From: Paenibacillus endophyticus
GTDB taxonomy: Bacteria > Bacillota > Bacilli > Paenibacillales > Paenibacillaceae
NCBI RefSeq assembly: GCF_014192395.1
Contig: NZ_JACHXW010000015.1
Coordinates: 105,599 to 169,598 of the forward strand
DNA: 64,000 nt
Direction of reading: 5' to 3'
The notes beneath the pieces are model-generated. The model did not search any database. It was not told the origin of the DNA and saw nothing but the letters and a program-made list of their open reading frames with translations. This document shows, in pieces, positions 35,026-43,978 of the stretch. The translations under genes and the position numbers were made by a program. Position 1 is the stretch's first letter. Each line of letters starts with the position of its first letter.

Positions 35026-36261
35026 CTATTTGCTCTGTACTTCCTCAATACGAACAACGCGTGTATGTTGCGTATGACTCCACGTTTTGTTGTTCTGAGT
35101 AAAGAATGCGTAGAACGTAATCGGCCACCACGATATGAGGAAGAACGGCAATGTCAGCAGATGCGCATACATCTTCCACGATTTCACTCCTTCTAGCATG
35201 AGCGCTATCGGGAACTGAATAATTCCAGCAAAAGCAGCGATTCCTACCGTCCACCAAGGCAGATAGTTGTACAGCGAGTCTAGGTAGTTCGTGGATGGGA
35301 TCGCGATGTCGATCCACATCACCAGCGTCAGAATAAAACCAAGCAGCGTATTATATACGGAGATCGTGTAGATCGCCGAATCGAATTTCACGAAGTTGCG
35401 CTCCTTGATGCTTGCCCATAGAAGGGGGAAAAAGTAATTGCGGGCAACGTTGAAATGGCCCTGCATCCAGCGAAGGCGCTGCCTTGCCGAAGCCTTGAAC
35501 GTGACCGGCTTCTCGTCGTATACTTTTGCATCATAGTTCAAGATTGGATAAATGCCGCGCTGCACGCAGCGCATCGAGAACTCCAAATCCTCAACCAAGC
35601 TCGTTGCGCCCCAGCCCATATCCTTCAGCAGCGCAGATTCGAAGCACATGCCGGTTCCGCCAAGGAAGTTGCTCATCTTGAGGTTTGTCCTCGACAGCTG
35701 CCACAAGCGATTGCAATACCAATAGGTAATGCCATAAGCTGCAGTAACCCATGAATCGTCAGGGTTCTTCGTATCCAAATAACCTTGGATTACTTGGTGG
35801 CCTTCGCACAAATCATCATTCATCAATTGCAGGAAGTCCGGATTCACCAAATTATCCGCATCGAACATGACAACCGCGTCATATTGACGGGGCATAGCCC
35901 ATAGCTCCTTGAGCATCCATTCAATCGCATAGCCTTTGCCGCGAAGCAACTGGTTCGTTCTCTCGCATGCATGGACCCCCATGCTGCGGCTAATATCTGC
36001 CGTGCCGTCCGTACAATTGTCACAGATTACAAATATATCGTATAGCTCTTCTGGATAGTCCATTTTCTTCAAGTTTTCGATTAGCGCCCCGACCACTTGC
36101 TCTTCGTTATGCGCTGCGACAAGCACAGCGAACGATTTTTGTGCAGCGTGATGCTTGCGGCTTTTGTTTTTGATCATTCCAAAAATAGAAATACCGAACT
36201 GGTAAACCGCAAGTGAAGCCATTACGATTTGAAACGCGATAAAAATAACACTTAGAACCAT
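35026..36261 (-). CDS. Membrane glycosyltransferase, family 2
   Basis: A processive-type GT2 enzyme of 411 residues. An N-terminal membrane segment is followed by the GT-A domain: VLVAAHNEEQVV, the metal-binding D-x-D in MFDADN, the acceptor motif around SLVEDLEFSMR and the QxxRW-type motif RQRLRWMQGHF. Three or four membrane segments close the protein. It resembles BcsA/NodC-like polysaccharide synthases; the sugar is unknown. The ATG at 36261 has GGGGGC eight bases upstream; a longer GTG-started frame to 36312 has no ribosome site. Confidence 0.88.
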   Translation of the reverse strand: MVLSVIFIAFQIVMASLAVYQFGISIFGMIKNKSRKHHAAQKSFAVLVAAHNEEQVVGALIENLKKMDYPEELYDIFVICDNCTDGTADISRSMGVHACERTNQLLRGKGYAIEWMLKELWAMPRQYDAVVMFDADNLVNPDFLQLMNDDLCEGHQVIQGYLDTKNPDDSWVTAAYGITYWYCNRLWQLSRTNLKMSNFLGGTGMCFESALLKDMGWGATSLVEDLEFSMRCVQRGIYPILNYDAKVYDEKPVTFKASARQRLRWMQGHFNVARNYFFPLLWASIKERNFVKFDSAIYTISVYNTLLGFILTLVMWIDIAIPSTNYLDSLYNYLPWWTVGIAAFAGIIQFPIALMLEGVKSWKMYAHLLTLPFFLISWWPITFYAFFTQNNKTWSHTQHTRVVRIEEVQSK

Positions 36262-36312
36262 GCGATACTGCCCCCTTGAGACCCCATTTTTTTGCTTTTT
36301 TTCAGCAATCAC

Positions 36313-36830
36313 TCATAACTGCCGCAAGCTTTTTATTATATATTTTCTCTTTGAATGAGTGTTTCTCTGCAAACACTCTCGGACCTTTATTGATTCTCCA
36401 CAGAAACATCTTCTTTGTCAAAAGTTGAATTTGTCTCCATTAGGCTTAATCTTGGCAGAAAAACGCTTGCATGGCATGCCAATGAACGCATTACCTCCTT
36501 TTACGACGACTCAGCCTTATTTTCAACCATTTACTGACTTTTTAGCTCTAACGTCCTTATTTACGATGGAAGACAAGAAAATGTTTCTTAAGTTTCGCTA
36601 ACCTTGTGTGACGAACAGGTGAACTAGACCTTCCCCGTTGACATGATTTGCAGTTTCGACAAGTTCTGCCGCAACGACCGAATATATGTCCATTACAGTT
36701 TTACCATCAACTGCACATTATTAAACAGCAAACAGCATCAATATTTGTATCTTTTATCTGGTACGTTTTTCCTAGGCATTCTGATATGCGAATTGCGGGC
36801 GTCGAGCTGGACACACAGTCGTCCAATTAA
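36313..36830. other. Intergenic stretch between the glycosyltransferase and PAP2 genes
   Basis: About 520 bases before the PAP2 promoter. Short open frames (80-85 codons) exist, but none has a ribosome site, recognisable composition or family resemblance. I see no tRNA or riboswitch signature. Confidence 0.55.
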
Positions 36831-36831
36831 A

Positions 36832-36840
36832 TGCTATAAT
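36832..36840 (+). promoter_or_regulatory. Extended -10 promoter element upstream of PAP2
   Basis: TGCTATAAT is a perfect extended -10 element. No good -35 hexamer is present, which such promoters can tolerate. The PAP2 start is about 125 bases downstream. Confidence 0.5.
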
Positions 36841-36964
36841 ACTTACTTATCTTTAATAATGGGACAAGAAATAGTTTACGCTCGGCTTACAAAAACATGA
36901 TAAAATTAAATTTATCTAAGAAAGTCACCATTTAAAGTAAGCCACCGTTAGGAGGATGACAGCG

Positions 36965-37537
36965 ATGGAAAGAATGATAGGCTGGCTGAAAACAAGTGAG
37001 CAAAAAGTGCTGATTTGGGCAAATCGGAGACCTTCTGGGGGGAAACGACAGCGATTTTTGGGTAAATGGCTAAGCATAGTCACACATATGGGCGGCGCTA
37101 CCTTCACGCTCGCAACCGCCCTGCTATATGCAATACTCGCACCTGCACCATGGAGCCTTACGGGCTGGCAATGCTTGACTGCGGTTATTATCAGCCACCT
37201 GCCTGTGGCTGTCGTAAAACGGAAATTCAAACGGCTTCGGCCTTACCAAGCGATGCCTGACGTCAATACGGGACATAATCCATTAGTGGATTCTTCCTTT
37301 CCATCCGGCCATACCACCGCTATTTTTGCATGGCTCGTCCCAATCCTGCTGACCAGCGGAGTCTGGTTAACCTTGCTAATACCCATAGCGCTTATAATAG
37401 GTGTTTCGGTGGGATGGTCAAGAATGTACTTAGGCCTGCATTATCCTTCCGATGTTGCGGCAGGCGCGTTAATCGGAAGTGTGACGGCAATAGCCGTCAA
37501 TTATTCATGGGTAGGCTCCGCAGTGGGGATCAATTAA
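36965..37537 (+). CDS. PAP2 family membrane phosphatase
   Basis: A 190-residue integral membrane phosphatase, probably acting on undecaprenyl pyrophosphate or phosphatidate-type lipids. The three PAP2 motifs are intact: KRKFKRLRP, FPSGHT and SRMYLGLHYPSD, separated by hydrophobic helices. The ATG at 36965 lies nine bases after AGGAGG; the in-frame ATG at 36956 abuts that ribosome site. Its stop overlaps that of the convergent trmB. BcrC-type lipid carrier recycling is a reasonable but unproven role. Confidence 0.9.
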   Translation: MERMIGWLKTSEQKVLIWANRRPSGGKRQRFLGKWLSIVTHMGGATFTLATALLYAILAPAPWSLTGWQCLTAVIISHLPVAVVKRKFKRLRPYQAMPDVNTGHNPLVDSSFPSGHTTAIFAWLVPILLTSGVWLTLLIPIALIIGVSVGWSRMYLGLHYPSDVAAGALIGSVTAIAVNYSWVGSAVGIN

Positions 37538-38301
37538 TTAGTTTCATCCTCGGAATCTTCTGCTTCCGCCTTGCTGGCTTCTGCCTCTTCCTTTAGTGAC
37601 TTCTCCTGCTTCGCTTCGCGATGCTTTTGGAGTGCCTCGGAGCCGATAACAGCCTCAACGCGATAAATGTTTTGCCCTTTTTCCATAAATTTCATTTCAT
37701 ACTCGGTAAACACAAGGTCCTCTCGGGGACCTTCTTTATGTAGATGAAGCGATATATTGCGCATAATGAGCTCCATCTCAGCAAAGCTATTCAAGGAAAA
37801 CTCAAACAATGACTGCGAGTCCGTCTTGAAATGGATTTCACCGCGCTCATTGAGCAGCTCGATATACTTGGCGACAAGTCTCGGGTGCGTAAGTCTCCGG
37901 CGGGCATGCTTTGCTTTCGGCCATGGATCACTGAAATTAAGATGAACGCGTTCGATTTCTCCAGGCGCGAACATCGTTTCGATGCCTTCGATATTTGCGC
38001 GAAGCAAGGCAAGATTCGGCGGGTGAGACTCCCCTTTTTGTTCCCAGACAATCCGAGCCTTATCGCTCGCCCGGCGCAGCAACTCGTCATACATATCAAC
38101 GCCGATGAAGTTGATATGCGGATAGCGAACGCTCATTTGGCTAATAAAACGGCCTTTCCCCATTCCCAGCTCAACGTATATCGGCTGATCGTTTCCAAAA
38201 AACTCACGCCATTTTCCTTTGTGAGGAGCGGCATCAAGCACAACAAGCTCCGGCTGGCCCTCTAGACTTTCACGAATTCCTTTTCTTCCTCTTAAACGCA
38301 T
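37534..38301 (-). CDS. trmB: tRNA (guanine-N7-)-methyltransferase
   Basis: Methylates G46 in the variable loop of tRNAs using S-adenosylmethionine. The 255-residue protein has the SAM motif VELGMGKGRF and the TrmB signature LNFSDPWPKAKHARRRLTH. The C-terminal 45 residues are an unusual charged tail rich in Lys, Glu and Ala, not needed in most relatives. The ATG at 38301 follows GGAGGA by ten bases; a longer TTG-started frame overlaps that ribosome site. Confidence 0.95.
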   Translation of the reverse strand: MRLRGRKGIRESLEGQPELVVLDAAPHKGKWREFFGNDQPIYVELGMGKGRFISQMSVRYPHINFIGVDMYDELLRRASDKARIVWEQKGESHPPNLALLRANIEGIETMFAPGEIERVHLNFSDPWPKAKHARRRLTHPRLVAKYIELLNERGEIHFKTDSQSLFEFSLNSFAEMELIMRNISLHLHKEGPREDLVFTEYEMKFMEKGQNIYRVEAVIGSEALQKHREAKQEKSLKEEAEASKAEAEDSEDETN

Positions 38302-38411
38302 ATGCTGTGATTCCTCCAATTATCGTAGACGATGCAACGAATAGACTATTCCTTATTGTGCCGAACAATCTACACAATGTAAAGAGGTCTAATCAAACGA
38401 GCGGTTCATTG

Positions 38412-38448
38412 AAAAAAGCCGGCACCCATTACTTGGATGCTCGGCTTT
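38412..38448 (-). terminator. Terminator of the 38475 gene
   Basis: Reading leftward, AAAGCCGAGCATCC and GGGTGCCGGCTTT form a stem followed by TTTTTC. Confidence 0.8.
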
Positions 38449-38474
38449 ATTGGGTTTCGCTCGCTTAACCATGC

Positions 38475-38684
38475 TTAAGATAGAAGCTGGTAAGGAATGG
38501 GGCCATTCTCTTGCTGCTCGCGCTCGTAAGTATCGACCAGCACTTCGTTAAGTTTCTTCCGGGCAGAAATCTCTACGCCATGGTTATTGTGAAAACGGAC
38601 ACCCGTAAGTGCCATCAGTTCTTTTACAGTTAGCTCGACCGTTACTATATCGTCGCCGCGCAAAATTTTGGATACATTATTCAT
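38475..38684 (-). CDS. Small conserved-looking hypothetical protein
   Basis: A 69-residue acidic soluble protein (ILRGDDIVTVELTVKELMAL, then GVEISARKKLNEVLVDTYE) that I cannot assign to a family. GAGGTGAT precedes the ATG and a good terminator follows the stop, so it is very likely expressed as a single gene. Confidence 0.75.
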   Translation of the reverse strand: MNNVSKILRGDDIVTVELTVKELMALTGVRFHNNHGVEISARKKLNEVLVDTYEREQQENGPIPYQLLS

Positions 38685-38965
38685 CTCTAATCACCTCATC
38701 GATTTATTGTAAGAGTATTTCCATTTAATCGACGTTTCATGAATGCAGGTGCAATTGGGCTATGTCAGGTTTATTTGTTGTTATGTCGCACTTTTAATAT
38801 AACACTTCATGTAAGGTTAAGCAAGCCCAAATTACTCCTTTTCAAAAATAATTTCCAATTAAAGCGGTTTCCGAACATTCAAGCTCCTACTTGATATCAG
38901 ACGTGGCTTTTCCGCTCGTTTTTCGCTAAAATATAGGATGTATGTGTTGAAAGAAGGGGAAATCG

Positions 38966-39922
38966 ATGATTGGATCAGACACATCGCAGCCTTCACTCTG
39001 GGGCGATAAACGATTTCATACATGGAATTACGAAATGCGGGAACAATTCGGCGGGAAAGTATTCAAGGTAATGCTCGATGCCGGCTTCACCTGTCCGAAC
39101 CGCGATGGTTCAATTGCGAAAGGCGGCTGTACGTTTTGCAGCGCACGAGGATCAGGAGATTTCGCCGGCAGCCGCCGGGACGATCTGGTCACGCAGTTCA
39201 ATAATATTCGCGACCGCCAGCATCAGAAATGGCAGGAAGCGCAATATATCGGTTACTTCCAGGCGTATACGAATACGTATGCGCCTGTCCGGGAGCTGCG
39301 TGAGTATTACGAGATCATTTTGCAGCAACCGGGAGTCGTTGGCCTTTCTATAGCAACTCGTCCCGATTGTTTGCCGGACGATGTCGTTGATTATTTGGCC
39401 GAGTTGAATGAGCGTACCTACCTTTGGGTGGAGATGGGTCTTCAAACCGTGCACGAATCGACCTCCGAGCTCATTAATCGGGCACATGACACCGCATGCT
39501 ACGTTGACGCAGTGAAGCGGCTTCGCGCTCGCGGCATTCGTGTCTGTGCGCATATCATTTATGGACTGCCGCAGGAAACGCATGAAATGATGCTCGATAC
39601 GGGGCGTGCGGTTGCCCAAATGGATGTACAGGGCATTAAGATCCATTTGCTGCATCTGATGCGCAAGACACCTATGGTTCGCCAGTATGAAGCCGGTCTT
39701 TTGCAGTTTTTGGAGCAGGACGAGTACGTAAATCTGATTGTCGACACCCTTGAATTTCTTCCTCCCGAGATGATTGTTCATCGCCTCACCGGAGACGCAC
39801 CGCGTGATCTTCTGTTGGGACCGATGTGGAGTCTCAACAAATGGGCAGTGCTAAATGGATTCGACGATGAGCTGAAGCGCCGCAATACTTGGCAGGGCAA
39901 GCATTGGAACTCGGAGTCATAG
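38966..39922 (+). CDS. ytqA: Radical SAM protein, YtqA family
   Basis: A 318-residue member of the YtqA/TIGR01212 group. The iron-sulfur cysteines are in FTCPNRDGSIAKGGCTFCS, with the wide spacing before the CxxC pair typical of this group. Later blocks LSIATRPDCLPDDVVDYL and VEMGLQTVHESTSELINRAH match the radical SAM barrel. The next gene is the ytqB-like methyltransferase, as in Bacillus subtilis. Substrate unknown; an RNA-modification role is only a guess. Confidence 0.92.
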   Translation: MIGSDTSQPSLWGDKRFHTWNYEMREQFGGKVFKVMLDAGFTCPNRDGSIAKGGCTFCSARGSGDFAGSRRDDLVTQFNNIRDRQHQKWQEAQYIGYFQAYTNTYAPVRELREYYEIILQQPGVVGLSIATRPDCLPDDVVDYLAELNERTYLWVEMGLQTVHESTSELINRAHDTACYVDAVKRLRARGIRVCAHIIYGLPQETHEMMLDTGRAVAQMDVQGIKIHLLHLMRKTPMVRQYEAGLLQFLEQDEYVNLIVDTLEFLPPEMIVHRLTGDAPRDLLLGPMWSLNKWAVLNGFDDELKRRNTWQGKHWNSES

Positions 39923-39981
39923 GCCGCAATGTATGCTAAACATTAGCCTGCGATTCAAACCAAAGGTATAGGAGGTGGCCC

Positions 39982-40578
39982 ATGGGTTTTCTATCCGTCC
40001 TAAGTATGGCTCACAAATGGATTGCTGAGCGCACTTTGCCAGGGGACATCGTAATTGATGCTACCGCCGGCGGCGGTGTCGATACGCTAATGCTCGCAGA
40101 GCTTGTCGGACCGAAGGGCACCGTGTATGCCTTCGATATTCAACAGGAAGCGCTTGATCGCACGCAGGAACGACTCTCATCGTCAGCAAGCGCCGATAAG
40201 CTGCCGAATGTGAAGCTTTTGCTTGAGAGCCATGCAGGAATGGCATACGCAGTTGACGGCAAAGCAATCGGACAAGTCGCAACTGTTATGTTCAACCTCG
40301 GCTACTTGCCGGGGAGCAGCGACCTTACGGTTATTACCGAACCCGCGTCAACGTTGCTTGCGCTTGAAGGCGCAATCCGTTTACTGCGTCCTGGCGGCAT
40401 CATTACCTGCGTCTTATATCCCGGCCATCCAGGCGGGGCAGACGAAGCAAACAGCGTAGAGCAATGGGCAGCGCAGCTTCCCCAGCATTCCGCACAGACC
40501 GTTATTTATCGGCAATTGCAGCGTGCTTCGGCGCCCTACCTCATTGCAATAGAAAAACGTCCAGACGCGGCTAGGTAA
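39982..40578 (+). CDS. ytqB: Class I SAM-dependent methyltransferase, YtqB family
   Basis: A 198-residue methyltransferase of the rRNA-methylase-like YtqB family. The SAM motif is DATAGGGVDTLMLAE near residues 24-38, with VMFNLGYLPGSS as motif IV. AGGAGG precedes the ATG at 39982. It lies 60 bases after ytqA on the same strand, probably in one operon. Confidence 0.9.
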   Translation: MGFLSVLSMAHKWIAERTLPGDIVIDATAGGGVDTLMLAELVGPKGTVYAFDIQQEALDRTQERLSSSASADKLPNVKLLLESHAGMAYAVDGKAIGQVATVMFNLGYLPGSSDLTVITEPASTLLALEGAIRLLRPGGIITCVLYPGHPGGADEANSVEQWAAQLPQHSAQTVIYRQLQRASAPYLIAIEKRPDAAR

Positions 40579-40671
40579 TTGGTTACTAGATTACGATACG
40601 AAAGGGCGCTATTATCGAATAGGATGCAGCTGTAGCAGCCCTACATACAACAGAAATGGGAGAGATGAGAG

Positions 40672-41655
40672 ATGACAGTAAAACCATATCCATTACAGTT
40701 TAAAGCAGAAATGAAAGAAAGAATTTGGGGCGGACGCGCTTTAGAGGGCTTTGGTCTTGAGCTTCCTGAAGGCTCCATAGGTGAAGGTTGGATGATCGGG
40801 GATCACCCGAATGGCACAACGAAAGTGATGAATGGCGTGCTTTCAGGCACAGGCCTTGATCAAATTCGCGAAACATATGGTCCGGTCTGGTTCGGAACGC
40901 AAGGCTTTTCTGAGAAAAACGGTCGTTTCCCGCTTCTCATCAAGCTGCTCGATTGCAACGACGACCTCTCAATTCAGGTTCATCCTACCGATGAATATGA
41001 AGGCCTTCCTGCCGGTGAGCTGGGCAAAACAGAGATGTGGTATATCCTTGATGCCAAGCCAGGCGCAAAAATCATTTATGGCTTGAAGGATGGCGTGGAC
41101 CGCTCCGCAATGGAAGCCGCTATAACAGAAGGACGCATCATGGACACGCTGCAGGAGGTACCTGTTCAAGCTGGGGATGCATTCTACATTCCTGCTGGTA
41201 CGGTGCACGCGCTATGCTCCGGCGTTGTCGTAGCCGAAATCCAGCAAAACTCCGATACCACCTACCGATTGTTTGATTACGACCGTCCAGGCCTTGACGG
41301 ACAGCTGCGTGAGCTGCATATCGAGGATTCCCTCAACGTTATCGCCTATGAGGGCGCAGGCGCTGCACGCATGAAGACCGACCATGCCGTAGCAGGCGAA
41401 TGGCTGACGATTGCTTCCTCTCCATACTTTGTCGTTGAGAAAGGCATTGTCGCCGCACCTTGGCAACTATCCACTTCCTTGGAGAGCTTCGTTATTCTAG
41501 TCATCGCAGAAGGCGATGGCGCATTGAAATGGGATGACGGCGAGCAAGCAGTGAAAGCAGGCGAATGCTTCCTTCTTCCTGCCAACCTCGGTAACTATGA
41601 GCTTTCTGGAAGCATGACCGTGCTTAGAAGCATCGTACCCGCTGCTGTTCTCTAA
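40672..41655 (+). CDS. manA: Mannose-6-phosphate isomerase, class I
   Basis: Interconverts mannose 6-phosphate and fructose 6-phosphate. The 327-residue cupin protein has the short Firmicute length. The zinc site appears in SIQVHPTDEY, the downstream glutamate in KTEMWY and the histidine in IPAGTVHALCSG. The C-terminal cupin half is intact. GGGAGA precedes the ATG. It is the last rightward gene before two tandem repeat elements. Confidence 0.93.
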   Translation: MTVKPYPLQFKAEMKERIWGGRALEGFGLELPEGSIGEGWMIGDHPNGTTKVMNGVLSGTGLDQIRETYGPVWFGTQGFSEKNGRFPLLIKLLDCNDDLSIQVHPTDEYEGLPAGELGKTEMWYILDAKPGAKIIYGLKDGVDRSAMEAAITEGRIMDTLQEVPVQAGDAFYIPAGTVHALCSGVVVAEIQQNSDTTYRLFDYDRPGLDGQLRELHIEDSLNVIAYEGAGAARMKTDHAVAGEWLTIASSPYFVVEKGIVAAPWQLSTSLESFVILVIAEGDGALKWDDGEQAVKAGECFLLPANLGNYELSGSMTVLRSIVPAAVL

Positions 41656-41669
41656 CCCTTACGATATAA

Positions 41670-41764
41670 GAAGAAACGCCTGACGGCGTCCTTTCAATAG
41701 ACGCCATCGTTTCAGCGAAACGTATAGAGAAAGTAGGAGCAAACCCATATACTTTCCTATACGT
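41670..41764. repeat. Diverged relative of the dispersed repeat
   Basis: AAGAAGAAACGCCTGACGGC and the later CGTTTCAGCGAAACGTATAG share the layout of the dispersed repeat (GAAACG ... CGTTTC around an inner GACGGCGTC/GACGCC hairpin). The rest differs. It sits directly before copy 2, giving a tandem pair. Confidence 0.55.
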
Positions 41765-41868
41765 CAAGAAGAAACGGCTTCGCCGTCCTCTGCAAGAGGC
41801 AGGTATCCGTTTCTCGTAGAAATAGAAAAATACGTTATCGCGTGAAACATATAAAGTCTTATATTTTG
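41765..41868. repeat. Dispersed ~100 bp repeat, copy 2
   Basis: Same element as at 24046, same orientation, nearly identical over its length. It lies between manA and the terminator of the convergent radical SAM gene and ends against the terminator's T run. Confidence 0.88.
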
Positions 41869-41871
41869 AAA

Positions 41872-41915
41872 AGAACCGCCAACCCTAGGCATTGCCTAGG
41901 GCGGCGGTTCTTTTT
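41872..41915. terminator. Bidirectional terminator, manA side / radical SAM gene
   Basis: GAACCGCC and GGCGGTTC enclose a perfect CCCTAGGC/GCCTAGGG stem around the loop ATT. T runs lie on both sides, so it can serve both convergent units. Confidence 0.85.
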
Positions 41916-41929
41916 CATTCTATATCGAA

Positions 41930-43822
41930 TTAGCTTTGCAGTGCCTCTTGTTCGACTTCAATCGATAACGTAAATGGCCGCGGCTTCGGCTTGCTGCTTC
42001 CGGCCTCAAGCGCATAGAGCACGGCAAGCAGCGTGTGGCGTTCCCGAACTACCTCGCCCGTTGACAGGAAGGTCGCAAGATCAAACGGCAGCTTCTCGAT
42101 TACCGCATGCTTGTGAAGCTCCTTCTCCCCGAACTTTAACGCGGCGAATTCCGGCGATACATCCGCAGGACGCTCTGCCAAGCGGCGCATCCATCCGCTC
42201 CATACAGACTTGTCCATCGTAAATTCCCACCAGGTTTTACGCGGTTTATAGTTATGGTTAAGGAAATAATCATATTTCATTAGTCCCAGCACCACATCCG
42301 AATCAAGACGCGAACCGGCAATCGCCAGCACCTCATCAAATGTAAACGACTGCTTCTGAGCATCCTCCTCCAGAACCGGCAAGGAACCGACCGCTAATTT
42401 CCCTGAACGCGGCAAGGATTCAAGGAATGCCCACAGCCGAGAATACAGGTCCTCAAGCTGGTGGCCGATCTTTTGCCAGCCGCTGCGCTCCCAGAAGTCG
42501 CCAAAGGCTTGGAAGAAGTCAAACGGCGACGGAAATACGCGATCGACCAAGTAAAGCAGGGTATGATCCATCCGATGAGCATTCCAGTATTTCTCAAGCA
42601 CATCCTCTACCCGCTTAATGCGAACGATATCGCCGAATGGCATGAGATCATTCCCAAGCATTTCGTAGGGCGAGCGGTCCATATAAATATAGCCCCATTT
42701 GTCTGCTTCCCGCCGCAAACCGGTGCCTCGAAGCATTTTGAGAAAGCCAAGCTGGAGCTCTTCCGGCCTTAGCTCGAACACATCGTTGAACGTGCCTCTG
42801 AACGTATCGTAGTTCTCAAGCGGCAAGCCAGCAATCAAATCGAGATGCTGATCGATTTTTTGCGAGTTTTTCACCTTCATGACCGTACGAACAAGCTTCA
42901 TCCAGTTTTGGCGGCGCTGTACCGCTTCGTTTGTTGAATCATTGGTCGACTGCACGCCGATTTCGAAGCGGAAGATACCGGGAGGCGCATGCTCTGCCAG
43001 ATAGTCCAGCACCTCAGGGCGCATAATATCAGCTGTTATTTCGAATTGAAAAACGCAGCCTTGATGGTTTTTGATCAGAAACTCAAAAATTTCGAGCGCG
43101 TAGTCTCGTTTGATGTTAAAAGTTCTGTCTACAAACTTAATGAGCTTGGCGCCTTTCTCAATCAAGTACAAAATATCTGCCTTCGTACGCTCCATGTCGT
43201 AGTACCGAACGCCGACCTCGATGCTCGATAAGCAGAATTGGCAGCTGAATGGACAGCCTCGGCTTGTCTCGAAATACACGACACGGCTGCCAAGATGGGG
43301 AATATCCTCCTTGAAGCGATGCGGGGAAGGCAGCTCGTTCAGGTTCAGCTTCGGACGCGGAGGGTTAATAAGCACCTCGACGCGATCCTCGCGCTGCTTT
43401 CTGTAGGTAACGCCGAATACCATATGGTACTTCCCGTCTCCCTCAATCTCCGTCAGCAGATGATGGAAGGTCTCTTCGCCTTCCCCAACCACGATAAAGT
43501 CGACCTCCTGCACGCGTTCCATCCAATAGTCCATATCGTAGCTGACTTCCGGGCCGCCGAGAATAATTTTGATTTCCGGCATGATTTTGCGCAGCATGTT
43601 AATGACCGTTATCGTTTCCTCAATGTTCCAAATGTAACAGGAGAAGCCGACGACATCCGGCTTGCGCGAATAGATATCCGAGACAATGTTCATCACCGGG
43701 TCTTTGATGGTATATTCCGCGATTTCAATATCGAATCGGTCGCCGCTGAATGCCTTCAGACATCGCAGGGCAAGCGATGTGTGTATAAATTTAGCGTTTA
43801 AGGTGGACAGTACCACTTTCAT
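41930..43822 (-). CDS. B12-binding radical SAM protein with DUF4080 domain
   Basis: A 630-residue enzyme. An N-terminal cobalamin-binding domain (1-130) precedes the radical SAM barrel with the cluster motif SRGCPFSCQFCLSS near residue 188. The C-terminal third (about 370-520) matches the uncharacterised DUF4080 domain by position and length. Enzymes of this class often methylate unactivated carbons or act in tRNA or natural-product modification; this subgroup's substrate is unknown. AGAGAGG precedes the ATG. It appears monocistronic. Confidence 0.9.
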   Translation of the reverse strand: MKVVLSTLNAKFIHTSLALRCLKAFSGDRFDIEIAEYTIKDPVMNIVSDIYSRKPDVVGFSCYIWNIEETITVINMLRKIMPEIKIILGGPEVSYDMDYWMERVQEVDFIVVGEGEETFHHLLTEIEGDGKYHMVFGVTYRKQREDRVEVLINPPRPKLNLNELPSPHRFKEDIPHLGSRVVYFETSRGCPFSCQFCLSSIEVGVRYYDMERTKADILYLIEKGAKLIKFVDRTFNIKRDYALEIFEFLIKNHQGCVFQFEITADIMRPEVLDYLAEHAPPGIFRFEIGVQSTNDSTNEAVQRRQNWMKLVRTVMKVKNSQKIDQHLDLIAGLPLENYDTFRGTFNDVFELRPEELQLGFLKMLRGTGLRREADKWGYIYMDRSPYEMLGNDLMPFGDIVRIKRVEDVLEKYWNAHRMDHTLLYLVDRVFPSPFDFFQAFGDFWERSGWQKIGHQLEDLYSRLWAFLESLPRSGKLAVGSLPVLEEDAQKQSFTFDEVLAIAGSRLDSDVVLGLMKYDYFLNHNYKPRKTWWEFTMDKSVWSGWMRRLAERPADVSPEFAALKFGEKELHKHAVIEKLPFDLATFLSTGEVVRERHTLLAVLYALEAGSSKPKPRPFTLSIEVEQEALQS

Positions 43823-43916
43823 AGCATAACCTCTCTAACTTAAGCATTTGCTTTCTGAGCGGAATCACGCAAAGCACTCCCGCATCGAGCAAGATGCCTT
43901 CTATTGTACCGAAAAA

Positions 43917-43970
43917 AAGCAAAAAAAAGAAGAGGCATCGAACGGGCGCTTATCCCGCCAGCTCTTGCCT
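43917..43970 (-). terminator. Terminator of the HtrA-like protease gene
   Basis: Reading leftward, GAGGCA and TGCCTC close a stem that also contains CGGG/CCCG, followed by TTCTTTTTTTT. Confidence 0.7.
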
Positions 43971-43978
43971 CCATCCTT

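Noticed and set aside
36359..36900. Two 80-85 codon rightward frames in the 36.3-36.9 kb gap
   Set aside because: No ribosome sites, odd composition, and the second crosses the PAP2 promoter.
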